This document shows positions 15,233-16,329 of a stretch of DNA of 16,329 bases, piece after piece. The notes below the pieces were generated by a model. The model saw only the letters and a program-made list of their open reading frames with translations. It had not been told where the DNA came from and made no database searches. The translations under genes were made by a program, and so were the position numbers. The stretch comes from an uncultured Clostridia bacterium (GTDB lineage Bacteria; Bacillota; Clostridia; Christensenellales; UBA1242): positions 1-16,329 of the forward strand of contig CALVZZ010000012.1 in NCBI GenBank assembly GCA_944372715.1. The letters run 5' to 3'. Positions within the stretch are counted from its first letter, which is position 1. Every line of letters starts with the position of its first letter.

Positions 15233-15305
15233 AACATTTTAAAATAAAAATTAATTATAATAAAAATAAAATAGAAAAATAAATATCTGTTAAAAAAATT
15301 AAAAT

Positions 15306-15345
15306 AACAAATAAATAAACCTTACAATTAAAGTAAGGTTTATTT
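15306..15345 (-). terminator. Rho-independent terminator after the repeat-protein gene
   Basis: A perfect 13-bp stem (AAATAAACCTTAC with GTAAGGTTTATTT, 7-nt loop, arms 15313-15325 and 15333-15345) lies about 57 nt past the stop. T-rich sequence follows on both strands, so it may act in both directions. Confidence 0.8.
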
Positions 15346-15471
15346 TTATATTATTTTTTAAAAAAACACAAAAAATTATTAATTTATTTAATTTTTTAGT
15401 TTTTAATTAAATTCTATTTCATCTTGTTGTTCATTAATATCAGTAAATTTTGGAAGATTTTTTTCTCTATC

Positions 15472-16311
15472 TATTCTTTCTATTAAAATTTCTTTTTTAA
15501 ATTTTTCTATCCATTTTGGATCCTGACTATCGCAAATCACTTTCCAATGCTTTAATATATCAGCACCACTAGTATCCTTCACAAAATAAAAATTCCACAT
15601 AGGATTTTTATTTTTTGTAACAACATCTCCGTGTAATTTTATGTCTGCACCTTTAACATCTCTTGCAAAATAATAGTTTATTATCTCATTGCCTTTTTGT
15701 GCAACAACTTAAAAAAAAAAAAAAATATCTGCATCATCAACTAAAAGAGCATACTTATAACACATATAATCACTTCCAGAATTAATGACAACTTGTTCGT
15801 GTAATTTTGTATTTATATTATATATGCTGGATGCAAAAATAGTATTGTATTCTGGATCACCACTTTGCAAAACAACTTTTTGATGCAAATAGATATTAGC
15901 ACCTTTAATTTTTTTAGCAAACTCATAATTCCATTCTGGTGATTTGCTTTCTGCAACAACTTTTCCGTGATTAATTACATCTGCACCAGCTATATCTCTA
16001 GCAAACATAAAATTATATTGTGGGTCTTTACTATCTATTATCACTTTCCCGTGAGCAAGCACATCAGCATCACGAACATTTTTTGCAAATGTGTAATTTT
16101 GCAATATATTACCATAATTAATGACTATTTTTCCGTGAGCTATTACATCGGCATCAAAAATATTCATAGCATATTGTAAAGAAATATCAGGATTTTTACT
16201 CTCCAAAACAGCTTTTTCGTGATCTTTTTTGTTGCATCCCCTAACATCTCTTGCAAATTTATAGTTTAAATTAGCACCCCCACTTTGTAAAACTTTTTGT
16301 GCAAGTAATTC
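15472..16311 (-). repeat. Ten degenerate 84-bp coding repeats
   Basis: Unit borders on the minus strand fall every 84 bp: 16311, 16227, 16143, 16059, 15975, 15891, 15807, 15723, 15639 and 15555. Conserved points are His at position 3, Val at 7, Ser near 10, Asn at 16, Phe-Ala at 19-20 and Ala-Asp at 26-27. The fourth and fifth full units (16059-15892) are the closest to consensus. Confidence 0.85.
15711..15725. repeat. 15-base A/T homopolymer inside the repeat gene
   Basis: Fifteen A on the plus strand (T in the coding sense) immediately precede the in-frame stop. It is the longest homopolymer in the window and a likely site of slippage or assembly error. Confidence 0.95.
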
Positions 16312-16329
16312 AACATTTTGACCACAACT

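Larger units (their letters stand above)
15403..16329 (-). pseudogene. 28-residue tandem-repeat protein, 5' end outside window, interrupted by a homopolymer and in-frame stop
   Basis: One reading frame runs from the window edge to the TAA at 15405-15403, broken only by a TAA at 15711-15709. It holds about ten tandem units of exactly 28 residues with the approximate pattern xxHGKVVxxSxDPxYNYxFA, then RDIxGADI. The units differ from one another, so they are an old array, not recent copies. The final unit runs into a hydrophilic tail (to EIEFN). No start codon or signal sequence is visible inside the window. At the break, four Phe codons and the stop replace the first five residues of unit 8 (expected xxHxx) with length and frame preserved. 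This could be a true mutation, giving a truncated protein of 206 or more residues, or an assembly error. The repeat family resembles helical solenoid repeats, but I cannot name it. Confidence 0.7.

Noticed and set aside
15709..15725. Classical phase-variation tract in the repeat gene
   Set aside because: Lengths of 14, 15 or 16 T all lead to a stop within or soon after the tract, so no length restores the full frame.
15472..16311. CRISPR array or non-coding tandem repeats
   Set aside because: The 84-bp periodicity is degenerate at DNA level and maintained as a 28-codon protein repeat in one frame. There are no identical repeats separated by spacers.

Overview
The window is AT-rich DNA in which every recognisable gene lies on the minus strand. 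Several signs point to an anaerobic low-GC Gram-positive (Bacillota), probably a gut Clostridia-like lineage: the 5' end of pyruvate:ferredoxin oxidoreductase, a class III (oxygen-sensitive) ribonucleotide reductase with its radical-SAM activase, clear sigma-70/SigA-type promoters, GGAGG-type ribosome binding sites and many U-tailed hairpin terminators. Two genes end in TGA, so the standard bacterial code applies. The lineage is inferred; no 16S gene is present.

In the direction of transcription (high to low coordinates) the layout is as follows. At 15403-16329 there is a gene of tandem 28-residue repeats, cut by the window edge and interrupted in frame by a 15-base homopolymer plus stop. Next come a large VirB4-type ATPase with a fused PrgI-like membrane domain (12558-15185) and an unrecognised 566-residue protein (10782-12482), each with its own promoter. 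Then smpB is followed after only 3 nt by the tmRNA gene ssrA, an unusually tight trans-translation locus. A small orphan protein resembling the middle domain of fatty acid kinase FakA follows, with a 17-bp palindrome over its likely promoter. After it come an acidic, membrane-anchored coiled-coil protein, an overlapping pair (patatin-like phospholipase and a membrane-anchored ComEC-like metallo-beta-lactamase-fold protein), the nrdD-nrdG operon behind two NrdR boxes, a degenerate shikimate-kinase-like protein translationally coupled to transketolase, and the start of nifJ.

The housekeeping part covers anaerobic carbon and nucleotide metabolism: PFOR makes acetyl-CoA, transketolase supplies pentose phosphates, and NrdDG makes deoxynucleotides. 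SmpB and tmRNA rescue stalled ribosomes. The 10.8-16.3 kb part looks more accessory: a conjugation-type ATPase without visible partners, an unknown protein and a repeat protein.

Two features recur. Predicted 5' leaders are very short throughout (about 0-22 nt), and smpB and the patatin gene appear to be leaderless. Genes are packed with 1-4 nt overlaps or a 3 nt gap. No insertion sequence, CRISPR array, tRNA or rRNA gene was seen, and no gene-free stretch exceeds 300 bases; the longest are 5688-5926 and 15186-15402, described in the features.
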